Positions 27,242-36,688 are shown, numbered from the stretch's first letter. The stretch: DNA of 64,000 bases from CAWFPR01 sp963817635 (GCA_963817635.1 CAWFPR010000014.1:213203-277202); one strand, 5' to 3'. Program-made: numbers and translations. Notes: a model not told the origin generated them from the letters alone.

Positions 27242-27798
27242 AGCTCCAGGAAATTCCGCAACACCTGCCGCCCTTCACCGGTGAGCACCGATTCAGGGTG
27301 GAACTGGACGCCGTGCACCGGAAAGTGCCGATGCCGGAGGCCCATGATCGTGCCGTCGTCGGTGCGGGCGGCGATCTCCAGCGCCTCGGGAATCGGCTCG
27401 GCCACGACCAGCGAGTGGTACCGGCCCGCCGTGAACGGCTGCGAGACGCCGCGGAAGACGCCGCGGCCGTCGTGATGGACCGACGACACCTTGCCGTGCA
27501 TCAGTTCGGCCGCCCGGACCACCGTTCCACCGAAGGCCACGCCAATGCCCTGGTGCCCGAGACAGACGCCGAGCAGCGGCACCCGCGGCCCGAACCGCGT
27601 GATGACCGCCACGGTGACGCCGGCGTCCTCCGGGCGCCCCGGTCCCGGCGAGATCACGATCCGGTCTGGTCCGAGCGCCTCGATCTCGTCCAGGGTGATC
27701 GCGTCGTTGCGCCGCACGAGCGGCGCCGCTCCCAGCTCGCCCAGGTACTGGGCGAGGTTATAGGTGAACGAGTCGTAGTTGTCGATGATCAGGATCAC
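27238..27798 (-). CDS. trpG: Anthranilate synthase glutamine amidotransferase subunit
   Basis: This class I amidotransferase (186 residues) supplies ammonia to TrpE. 'ILIIDNYDSFTYNLAQYL' opens it, 'ISPGPGRPEDAG' forms the oxyanion region, 'LGVCLGHQGIGVAFGG' holds the nucleophilic Cys, and 'VHGVQFHPESV' the His-Glu pair. The GTG start at 27798 overlaps the trpE stop (GTGA). It could also serve aminodeoxychorismate synthase, since no separate pabA is in view. Confidence 0.96.
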   Translation of the reverse strand: MILIIDNYDSFTYNLAQYLGELGAAPLVRRNDAITLDEIEALGPDRIVISPGPGRPEDAGVTVAVITRFGPRVPLLGVCLGHQGIGVAFGGTVVRAAELMHGKVSSVHHDGRGVFRGVSQPFTAGRYHSLVVAEPIPEALEIAARTDDGTIMGLRHRHFPVHGVQFHPESVLTGEGRQVLRNFLEL

Positions 27799-29288
27799 AG
27801 TCCCGACTCGGCCATGGCGAGCGCCTGCAGGAGCGCCTTCGCCTTGTCGCGCGTTTCCTCGTATTCCGCTGCGGGGTTCGAATCCGAGACGATGCCGGCG
27901 CCTGCCTGCACCCGCGCGCGACCGTTGCGAATCGTGATGGTCCGGATCGCGATGCAGAAATCCAGGTTGCCGGCGAAGTCGATGTAGCCGACCGCGCCGG
28001 CGTAGATGTCGCGGCGGGTCGGCTCCAGCTGCGACAGGATCTCCATGGCGCGGATCTTCGGCGCGCCCGAGACCGTGCCGGCCGGAAAGCAGGCGACGAG
28101 GGCATCGAGGTGATCCCGATCGCCGGCGAGGCGCCCATCGACGGTCGAGACCAGGTGCATGACGTGCGAGTAGCGCTCCAGGGCCATGTACTGCGGCACG
28201 CGCACGGATCCGAACTCGCACACCCGCCCGAGGTCGTTGCGCCCGAGGTCCACGAGCATGACGTGCTCGGCGCGCTCCTTTTCGCTGCGCTTCAGCTCCT
28301 CGGCCATGCGCAGGTCATCCTCCTCGCTCGTGCCGCGCGGACGCGTCCCGGCGATCGGATGGGTTTCGACGTGCGGGCCTTCGACGCGCACGAGCATTTC
28401 TGGCGACGAGCCCACGATGGACAGCCCGCCGATGCGCATGAAGTACATGTACGGCGACGGGTTGACGTGTCGCAGGGCCCGGTAGACCGTGAACGGGTCG
28501 GCGCGGACGTCGGCCTCGAACCGCTGTGAGAGGACGGCCTGGTAGATGTCCCCCGCGGCGATGTGCTCCTTGATCGTCCGGACGCCCGACTCGAACTGCT
28601 CGCGGGGCATGTTCGAGACGAAGTCGGGGGCGCCGCCGGTTCCGGCGTCGGCGTGCGAAAGTCCCCGTTCGAGTTCGCGCTCGAGGAACTGGATCTTCGC
28701 GCAGGCGAACTGGTAGAGCGCCTGCAGATCGTCGTCGGCCGTCACCCGGGCGTTGGCGATGATCAGGATGCGGTGCTTGACGTGATCGAAGGCGAGGACC
28801 GTGTCGAACAGCATGAACGCGGCCTCGTCCTCCGCGCTCTCCGGCGCGGCGTTCCACGTTGCCCGCTGCCAGGTTGCCTCCAAGGCCGATTCGAAGACCG
28901 GCGAGGCGTCGTAGGCGAGGAAGCCGACCGCGCCGCCGGTGAACCGCGGCAATCCGGGCACGAAAGGCGACTGGAATTCGGCCATCAGCTTGCGAAGCGC
29001 CGGGACGAACGGCTCGTCGCTCGCGGTCGTGACGCCGGAGCGATCGACGATGGTGCGCCCTTGGCGCTGGCGCAGCACGAGGAAGGGGTCCTTTCCCAGG
29101 AAGGAGTACCGCGCCACCCGCTCGCCGCCTTCGACGCTCTCGAAGAGGAACGCGTAGTCGGAATGCTCCGCGATCTTCAGAAAGGCCGAAACCGGCGTGA
29201 GCAAGTCGGCGATGATCTCCTTCACGACCGGCACGAACGTGCCGCGCCGTGCCAGATCGACGAATTCCTCGAACGTCGTTTGTTTCAC
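27795..29288 (-). CDS. trpE: Anthranilate synthase component I
   Basis: This 497-residue enzyme makes anthranilate from chorismate. The N-terminal 'FLFESVEGGERVARYSFLG' contains the LLES-type Trp-binding element, here with F at the first Leu, so feedback binding is likely. Chorismate-site motifs include 'GDIYQAVLSQRF', 'VGSSPEMLVRVE', 'HPIAGTRPRG', 'DLGRNDLGRV' and 'PAGTVSGAPKIRAMEI'. The frame is intact. Its start overlaps the aroDE stop by 4 bp. Confidence 0.97.
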   Translation of the reverse strand: MKQTTFEEFVDLARRGTFVPVVKEIIADLLTPVSAFLKIAEHSDYAFLFESVEGGERVARYSFLGKDPFLVLRQRQGRTIVDRSGVTTASDEPFVPALRKLMAEFQSPFVPGLPRFTGGAVGFLAYDASPVFESALEATWQRATWNAAPESAEDEAAFMLFDTVLAFDHVKHRILIIANARVTADDDLQALYQFACAKIQFLERELERGLSHADAGTGGAPDFVSNMPREQFESGVRTIKEHIAAGDIYQAVLSQRFEADVRADPFTVYRALRHVNPSPYMYFMRIGGLSIVGSSPEMLVRVEGPHVETHPIAGTRPRGTSEEDDLRMAEELKRSEKERAEHVMLVDLGRNDLGRVCEFGSVRVPQYMALERYSHVMHLVSTVDGRLAGDRDHLDALVACFPAGTVSGAPKIRAMEILSQLEPTRRDIYAGAVGYIDFAGNLDFCIAIRTITIRNGRARVQAGAGIVSDSNPAAEYEETRDKAKALLQALAMAESGL

Positions 29289-30773
29289 CGTTCTCCCCTG
29301 CTTTCAGCACCCGGTATCTCGTGACCCGCCGCGCGGGCGGCCGCGGCGCGCATCAGCCCGACGGGTGGCCGCTGACCCGTCCAGAGCTCGAACTGGCGCT
29401 CGGCCTGCGCCACGAGCATCTCGATCCCGCCGATCGCCAGACACCCGGCCTCCCTGGCGGCGCGCAGCAGCGGCGTGTGTTCCGGCAGGTACACCAGGTC
29501 GAACACGATCTCGCCGTCGAGGTCGAGCCGATCGACCTCGAGGCCCTCGGTTGCCGGCGTCGCGTTGACGAGCACGTCCCAACTGCCTGGCCGCGGCGGC
29601 CAGGTCCCCACGCGTCCATCGGCGAGCCTGGCGGTTTCGGCGGCCGCTTCCGGCCGTCGCGCCGACACGGTCACCGACGCGCCCTCGCTACCGAGCGCCA
29701 CCACGACCGCCCGCGCCGCGCCGCCCGTGCCGAGCACCGTCGCGCGCGTGCCTTTCAGCGTCAGCCGGCCTGCCAGCGGCGCCAGAAATCCCGCGACGTC
29801 GGTGTTCGCGCCGAGCCAGCGTCCTTCCCGAACGACGAGGGTGTTGATCGCCCCGACGCGTCGCGCCAGGGGATCGGCCTCCTGCACCCTGGCGAGCAGA
29901 TCGACCTTGAACGGCGCTGTAATGCTCGCCCCGTGCAGCCCGATCGCGCGCGCGAAGGTGACGAAGTCGTCGACGTCGGTTGCCTGGAGGGGGACGTAGA
30001 CCGCGTTCAAACCCAGCGCCGCGAACGCGGCATTGTGCATGAGGGGCGAGAGCGAGTGCATCACGGGCGATCCGACGACGCCGAAGATGGCGGCGTCGCC
30101 CTTGATTCTCCGGAACCGGAACTCGCTCAGCAGCCGTTCGGCGGGGAGCTGGCCCGGCGCCACCCCGTCGCCGGCGTACGTCCATCGGTTGCCGAAACGC
30201 GCGGCGAGCACTCGCGAGGCGACGCCGGGATCCCCCATCGCCACCAGGACGTGCCCGTTCTCGTCGCCGGGGGCCGAGAAGTCCGGGCATTGCGAAATCG
30301 CGAGCAGCGGAACCATGTCCGACAGCCGGCGGGCTTCGATCGCGATCTTGACGATCTCGGCTCCCGTTGCGCGCATCTCGCGGGCCTGCTGAGCCAGGTC
30401 GGCCGGAACGGGTCCGTAGGCATGCATCGACACGACGACGCCCCGGCCGCCGCGGCGCTTCAGCAGGGCTGGCGCGAATGCCGCGCGGTGCTCGACATCG
30501 ACGAACTCCGCACCGGCATCGAGGGCGGCCGCAAGAATCCGCTCGCGCTCCTCCTCGGTGCCCCGGAAGCCGCCTCCCTCCCATGCGGCCCGACAGGTGA
30601 CGACCACAGGCCGCCGGCGGCCTTCGATCGCGCCGAGGGGATCGGGAGCAATCGACCGAATCGAGCCGCAATTCGACCAGATCCGCCTGGAGGGCCGCGG
30701 TATCGCGAGCCCGCCGGAGCGCCTCCATGGTCGGCGCCGTGACAGCGACACAAAGTTGCGGATCGCGCATCAT
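29285..30773 (-). CDS. aroDE: Bifunctional 3-dehydroquinate dehydratase / shikimate dehydrogenase, one frameshift
   Basis: The N-terminal half is type I dehydroquinase: 'VELRLDSVD', 'PVVVTCRAAWEGG', 'VDVEHRAAF', 'VKIAIEA' (Schiff-base Lys) and 'MGDPGVASR'. The C-terminal half is shikimate dehydrogenase: 'FGVVGSPVMHSLSPLMHNAAF', 'GASITAPFKVDLL', 'GANTDVAGFL' and NADP motif 'VLGTGGAARA'. Such fusions are best known from plants and chlamydiae. One extra base near 30649 breaks the N-terminal part. The ATG at 30773 follows directly on the leader terminator. It is the first gene of the aromatic supra-operon. Confidence 0.94.
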
Positions 30774-30774
30774 G

Positions 30775-30814
30775 AAAATAGAAAAGCCTCCTCAGCGTTG
30801 GCTGAGAAGGCTTT
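30775..30814 (-). terminator. Leader terminator (attenuator) of the aroDE-trp operon
   Basis: On the minus strand a 14-bp stem (AAAGCCTTCTCAGC pairing with GCTGAGGAGGCTTT, one G-U) with a CAAC loop is followed by TTTTCTATTTT and then the aroDE ATG. This is a textbook intrinsic terminator. It lies between a promoter and its gene rather than after a gene, so it is an attenuator. Its 3' arm also contains AGGAGG, the only candidate Shine-Dalgarno for aroDE. Confidence 0.9.
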
Positions 30815-30865
30815 CAGAATCCTCGTTCCCGCGGGTTGATGCGGTTAGCGGATTGCCCCCTCAGC
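30801..30865 (-). promoter_or_regulatory. Candidate antiterminator pairing of the trp leader
   Basis: GCTGAGGGGGC at 30865-30855 can form 11 consecutive pairs (two G-U) with GCCTTCTCAGC at 30811-30801, the 5' arm of the terminator. The two structures are therefore mutually exclusive. The upstream arm lies within the last codons of the leader peptide, 10-28 nt after the Trp codons, where a ribosome reaching the stop codon would mask it and a ribosome stalled at Trp would not. Confidence 0.75.
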
Positions 30866-30940
30866 GCGCACGTACCACCACCAATAAGAGGCCGAGGCCC
30901 CAAACGGGCGATACGACTGGCGCTGAAGGTGCAACGTCAA
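30845..30940 (-). CDS. trpL: trp-type leader peptide with Tyr-Trp-Trp-Trp-Tyr
   Basis: A short frame from TTG at 30940 (or TTG 30934) to TAA at 30847-30845 encodes up to 31 residues ending 'ASYWWWYVRAEGAIR'. Three consecutive Trp codons (30883-30875) are flanked directly by two Tyr codons, with one more Tyr and a Phe upstream. No ATG start exists in frame, so the start codon is uncertain. The high density of regulated-amino-acid codons before a terminator is the mark of a leader peptide. Confidence 0.8.
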   Translation of the reverse strand: MTLHLQRQSYRPFGASASYWWWYVRAEGAIR

Positions 30941-30950
30941 AACAGATGTG

Positions 30951-30980
30951 ACAATAACAGAGCCGCCGGCAGGGTGTCAA
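30951..30980 (-). promoter_or_regulatory. Promoter of the aroDE-trp operon
   Basis: On the minus strand a perfect -35 TTGACA (30980-30975) and a -10 TATTGT (30956-30951) are 18 bp apart. Transcription would start near 30944, giving a leader of about 170 nt before aroDE. It is back-to-back with the promoter of the S55 peptidase gene. Confidence 0.8.
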
Positions 30981-31010
30981 TTTCCCAGTCGATATTCTCT
31001 CGCGTTCTCC

Positions 31011-31039
31011 TTGACCCGCAAGCAGTTAGCTCTTATAAA
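31011..31039 (+). promoter_or_regulatory. Promoter of the S55 peptidase gene, leaderless geometry
   Basis: TTGACC (31011-31016) and TATAAA (31034-31039) are separated by 17 bp, and the -10 ends 6 nt before ATG 31046. There is no Shine-Dalgarno. Geometry is identical to the lexA promoter. Confidence 0.75.
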
Positions 31040-31045
31040 CAGATC

Positions 31046-32950
31046 ATGACCCCGTCCATCCGCCACGTCCGTCCGTCTGCTTCAGTCGCGGCCTGCGCGG
31101 CGCTGGCCGTGGTTGTCCTGTGGTTTGCCCCCCTGCCGGCCACCACGAGGCTGATGCCCGTCGAGGAGGTGAAGCCGGGGATGACCGGCGTCGGACGGAC
31201 GGTGTTCGAAGGCACGGAACTCCAGGAATTCACGGCTCATATCCTGGGGGTCCTCCGGAACGTACAGGGGCCGCGACGCAACCTGATTCTTGCCCGTCTC
31301 GAGGGTGGGCCGCTGGCCGATACGGGCGTCGCCGCCGGAATGAGCGGCAGTCCCGTCTACATCGACGGGCGCCTCGTCGGGGCCGTGTCGTACTCGATCG
31401 GCTCGTTCCCGAAGGAGGCCATCGCCGGGATCACGCCGATCGGCGAGATGATCGACGCGACCGAGATGTCCAGACGCACATCGACCCGCCAGGCACGCAT
31501 CGCGCTGCCGATCACGCGCGACGGGCTGGCCGCCGCGCTCAGCGCGGCCTACGCGCGCGTAGCTCCATTCGCGGCGCGCCCGTCCGACGTGCAGGTGACC
31601 GGGATGACGGCGTCGTACGGGTCCCAGCTCGGCGCGATGCTGCGGCCGATCGCGACGCCGCTCGTAATGAGCGGATTCGAGCCCGGCACGCTCGACTTCC
31701 TGTCGGAGGCCTTCCGCGAGGCGGGGTTCCAGCCGGTGCTCGGCGGCGCCGGAGGCCAGGCGGCGGCCGAGGTCGCCAGGATGGCGGGGCCGCTGCGTGA
31801 GGGCGATGCCATAGGTGTGTCGCTCGTCGGCGGCGACCTCGAGATGGGGGCGACCGGCACCATCACGCACATCGACGGCGAACGGATCTACGCCTTCGGC
31901 CACCCGTTCTTCAGCCTGGGCCCGACCGAACTGCCGATGACGCGGGCCTACGTCTACGCAATGCTCCCGAGCCTCTCCTCGTCGTTCAAGATCTCGAGCA
32001 TGGGTGAGGTCATCGGGACGATGCAGCAGGATCGGGCCACGGCAATCGCGGGAACGCTCGGCAAGGATCCGCGCGTGATTCCGATGAACGTCACCCTGCA
32101 ATCGACGCGCGCCGACGGGGCGTCGGCGAATCGCAGTTTCAAGCTCTCCGTCGCCAACGATCAGGTCTTCACTCCCCTCATCGCCTACGTCGCGCTCGCC
32201 AACACGCTGACCGCCTACGAGCGGCAGTTCGGCGATGCCACGTTCGCGATCGCGAGCCGCGCCCACATCAAGGGGCACGACGACCTGACCCTCGAGGATG
32301 TCTTCACCGGGGAGAATGCCAGCATCACGGCGGCGACCGCCATCGCCGGACCCCTTACGATGCTGCTCGCCAACGATCTCGAACCGATCACGATCGACTC
32401 CATGGACGTCACGATTTCGACGAGCGAGACTGCCCGTACCGTGCGGATCGAGCGCGTCTGGCTCGACGAGGTCCGCCCGCGTGCGGGGCGCACCGTGCCG
32501 CTCAAGATTCTGACCCGCAGCTACCGCGGCGAAGAGACAATCTCGACGGTTCCCATCGCGATTCCCGCGAACGTGTCCGGCCCCCTGACGCTGCTCGTGA
32601 CCGACGGCCGGCAGTTGAACGCAATCGAACAGCGCGACCTCCAGCGCTCGGTCCAGCCGCAGAGCGTCTCGCAGATGATTCGCGTGCTGAACGACACCCA
32701 TCGCAGCAACCGCATCTACGTGCGCCTCCTGAGCGGGACGCCGGGCGCCGTCGTCAACGGCGAGGCGATGACGGCCCTGCCCCCCTCGGTGCTCGCCGTG
32801 CTGGAGTCCGGGAGCAACGGCGGAAGCTTCACGCCGATTCGCAGCGCGCCGGTCGGCGAATGGGATCTGCCGATGGACTCCGCGGTCACCGGGTCGCGCG
32901 TCCTGGCAATCGACGTCGAGGCACGCGCGCCCTCCGGCGGCGGCCGCTGA
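31046..32950 (+). CDS. Exported SpoIVB-type peptidase S55 domain protein
   Basis: This 634-residue protein has a signal peptide or membrane anchor ('ASVAACAALAVVVLWFAPL'). It continues as 'VKPGMTGVGRTVFEGTE' and the S55 active-site element 'GVAAGMSGSPVYIDGRLVGAVSYS', whose Ser in GMSGSP is the nucleophile. 'FAFGHPFF' is matched by 'YAFGHPFFSLGPTELPM'. In Bacillus, SpoIVB processes a sigma-K checkpoint protein. Acidobacteria that do not sporulate carry many such proteins, with unknown substrates. The C-terminal half is beta-rich and unassigned. Confidence 0.88.
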   Translation: MTPSIRHVRPSASVAACAALAVVVLWFAPLPATTRLMPVEEVKPGMTGVGRTVFEGTELQEFTAHILGVLRNVQGPRRNLILARLEGGPLADTGVAAGMSGSPVYIDGRLVGAVSYSIGSFPKEAIAGITPIGEMIDATEMSRRTSTRQARIALPITRDGLAAALSAAYARVAPFAARPSDVQVTGMTASYGSQLGAMLRPIATPLVMSGFEPGTLDFLSEAFREAGFQPVLGGAGGQAAAEVARMAGPLREGDAIGVSLVGGDLEMGATGTITHIDGERIYAFGHPFFSLGPTELPMTRAYVYAMLPSLSSSFKISSMGEVIGTMQQDRATAIAGTLGKDPRVIPMNVTLQSTRADGASANRSFKLSVANDQVFTPLIAYVALANTLTAYERQFGDATFAIASRAHIKGHDDLTLEDVFTGENASITAATAIAGPLTMLLANDLEPITIDSMDVTISTSETARTVRIERVWLDEVRPRAGRTVPLKILTRSYRGEETISTVPIAIPANVSGPLTLLVTDGRQLNAIEQRDLQRSVQPQSVSQMIRVLNDTHRSNRIYVRLLSGTPGAVVNGEAMTALPPSVLAVLESGSNGGSFTPIRSAPVGEWDLPMDSAVTGSRVLAIDVEARAPSGGGR

Positions 32951-32989
32951 GCGGTGTCTTTGCCACGCCTTTCTGCTAACGTTCACCTC

Positions 32990-35261
32990 ATGCGCAAATT
33001 TCTTGGTCACGGTCCGGGCCAGCGTCCGGCGGCGCCGTTCCGGTCTGTCTCGCGCGGCGATCGCCGTCGCCATTGCCGGCGCCTGCTGGGCCGGGGCTTC
33101 GGCTGCGGTGCCGACGTTCTGGACCGTATCGACACAACCCGACTTCCTCAAGGGCGACGTCGAGGATCTGTCGATCGACAGCGACGGCCGTCTGTTCCTG
33201 GGGCCCACGGCGTCGCTCGTCGCCGAAACCGCGGCGCCGTTTCTCTGGACCGTCACGGCTGGCCAGAACGGCGTGCTCTGGGCCGGGAGCGGCAACGAAG
33301 GCCAGGTCCTCAGGATCGCGGGCGACGGCAAAGTGACCACGTTCTTCGACGCCCCCGAGCTCGAGGTGCACGCGCTCGCCGCGGCTCCCCGCGGCGGCCT
33401 GTATGTCGGCACGTCGCCGGACGGGAAGATCTACCACGTGTCGGCCGATGGGTCGTCGACGACGCTGTTCGATCCCGAGGACCGGTACATCTGGGCACTG
33501 GCGGTCGACGCCGGCGGGAACGTGTTCGCCGCCACGGGCGACAAGGGAATCATCTACAAGATCACGCCTGACGGAAAGGGTGCGCCTTTCTACAAGACGA
33601 ACGCCGGCAACGTCGTCTCGCTCGCCTTCGCCCCGAACGGCGATCTCGTGGCGGGAACCGAATCACCCGGGCGCGTTTTCCGCATCAATCCGGCCGGCAA
33701 CGCCTTCGTGCTCCTCGATTCGCCGTTCCGCGAGATCCACGCCGTGCGGCTGGCCGCCGACGGAACGATCTACGCGGTCGCGGTCAACGGCGGCCAGGGC
33801 GGCGACAGCCGGGCGACCGACCAGCCGGCGCAGCCCGCGCAGGAAGCGGCCCGTCCTCCGGTTCCATCGGTATCGACCGAGATCACCACGATTTCCGTCG
33901 TGGACAGCGGCGTCACCGGCGCATCGACGCAGGCCCATCCCACGCGCCGTCAGGGCAGGGGCGCCATCTACCGCATCCGGCCCGACGGGTTGTGGGATGC
34001 GCTGTGGGACTCGGGCGACGACGCGCCGTACGATCTCGTGATCGAGCCGGACAACAGCCTGCTCGTCGGAACGGGCACGGAGGGGAAGATCTTCCGCGTC
34101 AGCGGCGAGCCGGCTCGCGCAACCCTCCTGGCTCGCGCGAGCGCCAAGCAGGTCACCGCCCTCCTGCGGGAGCCGACCGGACGCGTCGTCGGCGTGACCA
34201 GCAATCCCGGGAAGCTGTTCGCACTGTCGCCTGGCCCTGCGAAGCGCGGCGCCTACGATTCGGACGTACGCGACGCCGGCAACGTGGCCACGTGGGGTGT
34301 CATCCGGTGGCGCGCCGCGACCAACGGCGGCCGGGTGGAAGTATTCACCCGCAGCGGCAACACGGCGACCCCCGACGATACCTGGAGCCGATGGTCCAGT
34401 GCCTACACCGACGCCGGCGGCGAGCAGATCACGAGCCCGAACGCCCGCTACCTTCAGTGGCGGGTCGTCCTGACGACGGACACGACGAGCGGCCCCGTGC
34501 TGACATCGGTGACGACGTCCTACCTGCCCCGCAACGTCCGCCCGGAAGTCACCTCCATCACGGTGCACCCGGCCGGCACGGTGTTCCAGCGTCCGTTCTC
34601 GACCGGTGAGACCGAAATCGCCGGGTTCGAGGAGAACACATCGGACGGCCGGCCCGCGAGCCAGGCGGCGGCCGGCGCGCAGCAGGGCCCGGCGCCTGCC
34701 CTCGGCCGGCGCATCTACCAGAAGGGGCTCCAGACGTTCGTGTGGAAGGCCGAGGACGACAACGACGACAAGCTCCAGTACGACGTGCTCTACCGCCGCG
34801 AGGGCGAGACGACCTGGAAGCTGCTTCACAGCGGGCTGTGGGATCCGATTTTCGTGTGGGACACGACGTCGGTCCCGGACGGAACCTACCTCGTGAAAAT
34901 CGCCGCGTCCGACGCGCCATCCAACGCGCCGGGCGCCGCCCTCGTCGGAGAGCTCGAGAGCGTCAGCTTCGATATCGACAACACGCCGCCCCGGATCGAG
35001 CTGCGCGCGCCGGTCCGCGTGGGCGGGCGGACGACGGTCGGTTTCGCCGTGGTGGATGCGCAGTCGCCCGTGCAGCGCGTGGAGTATTCTCTCGACGCGA
35101 GCCGCTGGCGGGTGGTCTATCCGAAGGACGGCATTCCGGATTCGAGGCGGGAGGAATTCGAGGTGACGCTCAGCGACGCGGAGGCGGGTCGCGCCGTGAT
35201 CATCCGCGCAACCGACGTGATGAACAACGTCGCGACCGCCGTCGCCGAAATCACGCGCTAG
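32990..35261 (+). CDS. Large exported beta-propeller-like protein, probable early frameshift
   Basis: About 750 residues follow a signal peptide ('AIAVAIAGACWAGASAAV'). The N-terminal half has six or seven repeats of the type 'GLYVGTSPDGKIYHVSADG', 'NVFAATGDKGIIYKITPDG' and 'SLLVGTGTEGKIFRVSGEP', typical of a beta-propeller. The C-terminal half has Fn3-like strands ('WKAEDDNDDKLQYDVLYRREGETTWK'). The ATG at 32990 joins the main frame only if one base near 33004 is removed; a TTG at 33003 is the in-frame alternative. It follows the S55 gene by 39 bp and may be its partner. Confidence 0.75.
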
Positions 35262-35280
35262 GTGACATCTCTTGACGAAT

Positions 35281-35310
35281 GCCACGCTGGGCCACGCTGG
35301 GCCACGCTGG
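35281..35310. repeat. Three perfect tandem copies of GCCACGCTGG
   Basis: Three exact 10-bp units lie between the convergent propeller gene (stop at 35261) and the anti-sigma gene (stop at 35322). No hairpin or U-run accompanies them. Confidence 0.95.
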
Positions 35311-35321
35311 CGCGCGGCCTC

Positions 35322-36074
35322 CTAGGATCGGCCCTTCGGTTTCACGGTCGTGTGGGCGACCAGCCACACGAGGTTCACCGCGACGGGCGTGTTGCCGTAC
35401 TGCGCCGGCTCGAGGCGGCTGTCCGACAGCGCGTTGACGATGTCCATGACCTCGGAGCCGCCGTCGTGCTCGTCGTTCAGCAGTTCGAGGCCCGACACCC
35501 GCCCTTCCTTCGTCACGACCGCCGACATCGCCAGAATCAGGTCGCGCTCGTCGAGCAGCCGGTTCTGCAGCGTCGCGTAGACGACGCCGTTTTCCGGTAC
35601 GCTCGGCACGCGGATATAGCGATCGAGCCGCGCCGGGTTCAGATCCGACCCCGAGGGAGCAGCCATCACCGTGATCATGGCTGCCAGCGAATCGCCGCGT
35701 TCAGGCGATGCGAAGTGCAGCATGCTCAACACGGTGGCGGCGCACATGAAGGTCGCCGCCGTCGAGGCCAGGGCAATCCAGACCAGGTGCAGATCGTCGA
35801 AGGCACGCGCCGTGCGCGCGGTCCACGACTCGTGGGCTTCGGCGCGCATCCGGCTGATCACACCCGGCTGGAGCCCGGTCCAGTCGTCTGCCGGGCCAGG
35901 CGCCGCGGCAAGCCGCAGCGCATCCCCGACCTCCTGAACGTCCGACAGGTCTCGGGCACACGGTGGGCAGTCGTGCAGGTGGCTCTCGACCGCGATTTGC
36001 TCCGGCACGGGCAATTCGCGATCGTAGAAGGCCTGGAGACGCCGCCGCACTGCCGCGCAGGTCAAGAGCGTCAT
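35322..36074 (-). CDS. Anti-sigma factor with zinc finger and extended periplasmic domain
   Basis: The N-terminus contains 'ESHLHDCPPCARDL' (HxxxCxxC, about residues 31-44). A single membrane helix (about 95-120, 'LVWIALASTAATFMCAATVLSML') is followed by a periplasmic domain of about 125 residues. That domain resembles the C-terminal part of FecR/TonB-type proteins only loosely ('RVSGLELLNDEHDGG'). Its ATG overlaps the sigma gene stop. It probably sequesters the adjacent sigma factor. Confidence 0.85.
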   Translation of the reverse strand: MTLLTCAAVRRRLQAFYDRELPVPEQIAVESHLHDCPPCARDLSDVQEVGDALRLAAAPGPADDWTGLQPGVISRMRAEAHESWTARTARAFDDLHLVWIALASTAATFMCAATVLSMLHFASPERGDSLAAMITVMAAPSGSDLNPARLDRYIRVPSVPENGVVYATLQNRLLDERDLILAMSAVVTKEGRVSGLELLNDEHDGGSEVMDIVNALSDSRLEPAQYGNTPVAVNLVWLVAHTTVKPKGRS

Positions 36075-36688
36075 ACGTCCCTCAATTGGCCGCGCAGCGC
36101 TTCGCGCGCGCGGGCCAGCCGCGATTTCACCGTGCCAACGGCGATCCCCAGGGAAAACCCGATTTCCTCGTAGCTCAAGCCGTCGATTTCTCGCAGCACG
36201 ATGGCCGTTTTCTGATCGAAAGGCAGCCGTTCAAGCGCCAGGCGCAGGCGTTCGGCGAGCTGCTTCTGCCCGAACAGCCGATCCGGCGCCTCCCGGTTGC
36301 CCGGGTCCGGAAGGTCCCCATGGTCGCGAACATGCTCGTCGAGCGACACCTGCAGCGCGCGGTGCCGTCGCCGCCACCATCGCTGGCGGTTTCGCGCCTG
36401 ATTGACCACGATCCGATAAATCCACGTCCGGAGAGCGGACTGCCCACGGAACCCGTGAATTGTCCGGAAAATGCGCAGGAAGACCTCCTGCGACAGGTCG
36501 AGCGCCTCGTTGTGGTCGCCCAGCAGATTCAGCGAGAGCTGGTAGACCATCCGCTGATGCTCGGTGACCAGCTCGGCGCAGGCAACCTCGTCCCGGGCCG
36601 CGCAGCGCTCGATGAGCGCAGCTTCCCGTCCGTCGACATCAGCCCAGGTAATGGATGGAACTGGCTTCACGGTTAGACCTTGTGCCAT
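36071..36688 (-). CDS. ECF RNA polymerase sigma factor (RpoE-like)
   Basis: Region 2 reads 'NLLGDHNEALDLSQEVFLRIFRTIHGFRGQSALRTWIYRIV', and region 4 reads 'LERLPFDQKTAIVLREIDGLSYEEIGFSLGIAVGTVKSRLARAREAL'. These match the RpoE/SigW group closely. It is 205 residues long. The ATG at 36688 has no Shine-Dalgarno; the gap to the divergent TPR gene is about 80 bp. It is the third ECF factor in the window. Confidence 0.93.
   Translation of the reverse strand: MAQGLTVKPVPSITWADVDGREAALIERCAARDEVACAELVTEHQRMVYQLSLNLLGDHNEALDLSQEVFLRIFRTIHGFRGQSALRTWIYRIVVNQARNRQRWWRRRHRALQVSLDEHVRDHGDLPDPGNREAPDRLFGQKQLAERLRLALERLPFDQKTAIVLREIDGLSYEEIGFSLGIAVGTVKSRLARAREALRGQLRDV

Noticed and set aside
31082..33412. 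Minus-strand open frame of about 776 codons opposite the S55 peptidase
   Set aside because: It is the complement of a clear signal-peptide-bearing gene and is rich in Arg/Asp/His with no motif, so it is a shadow.
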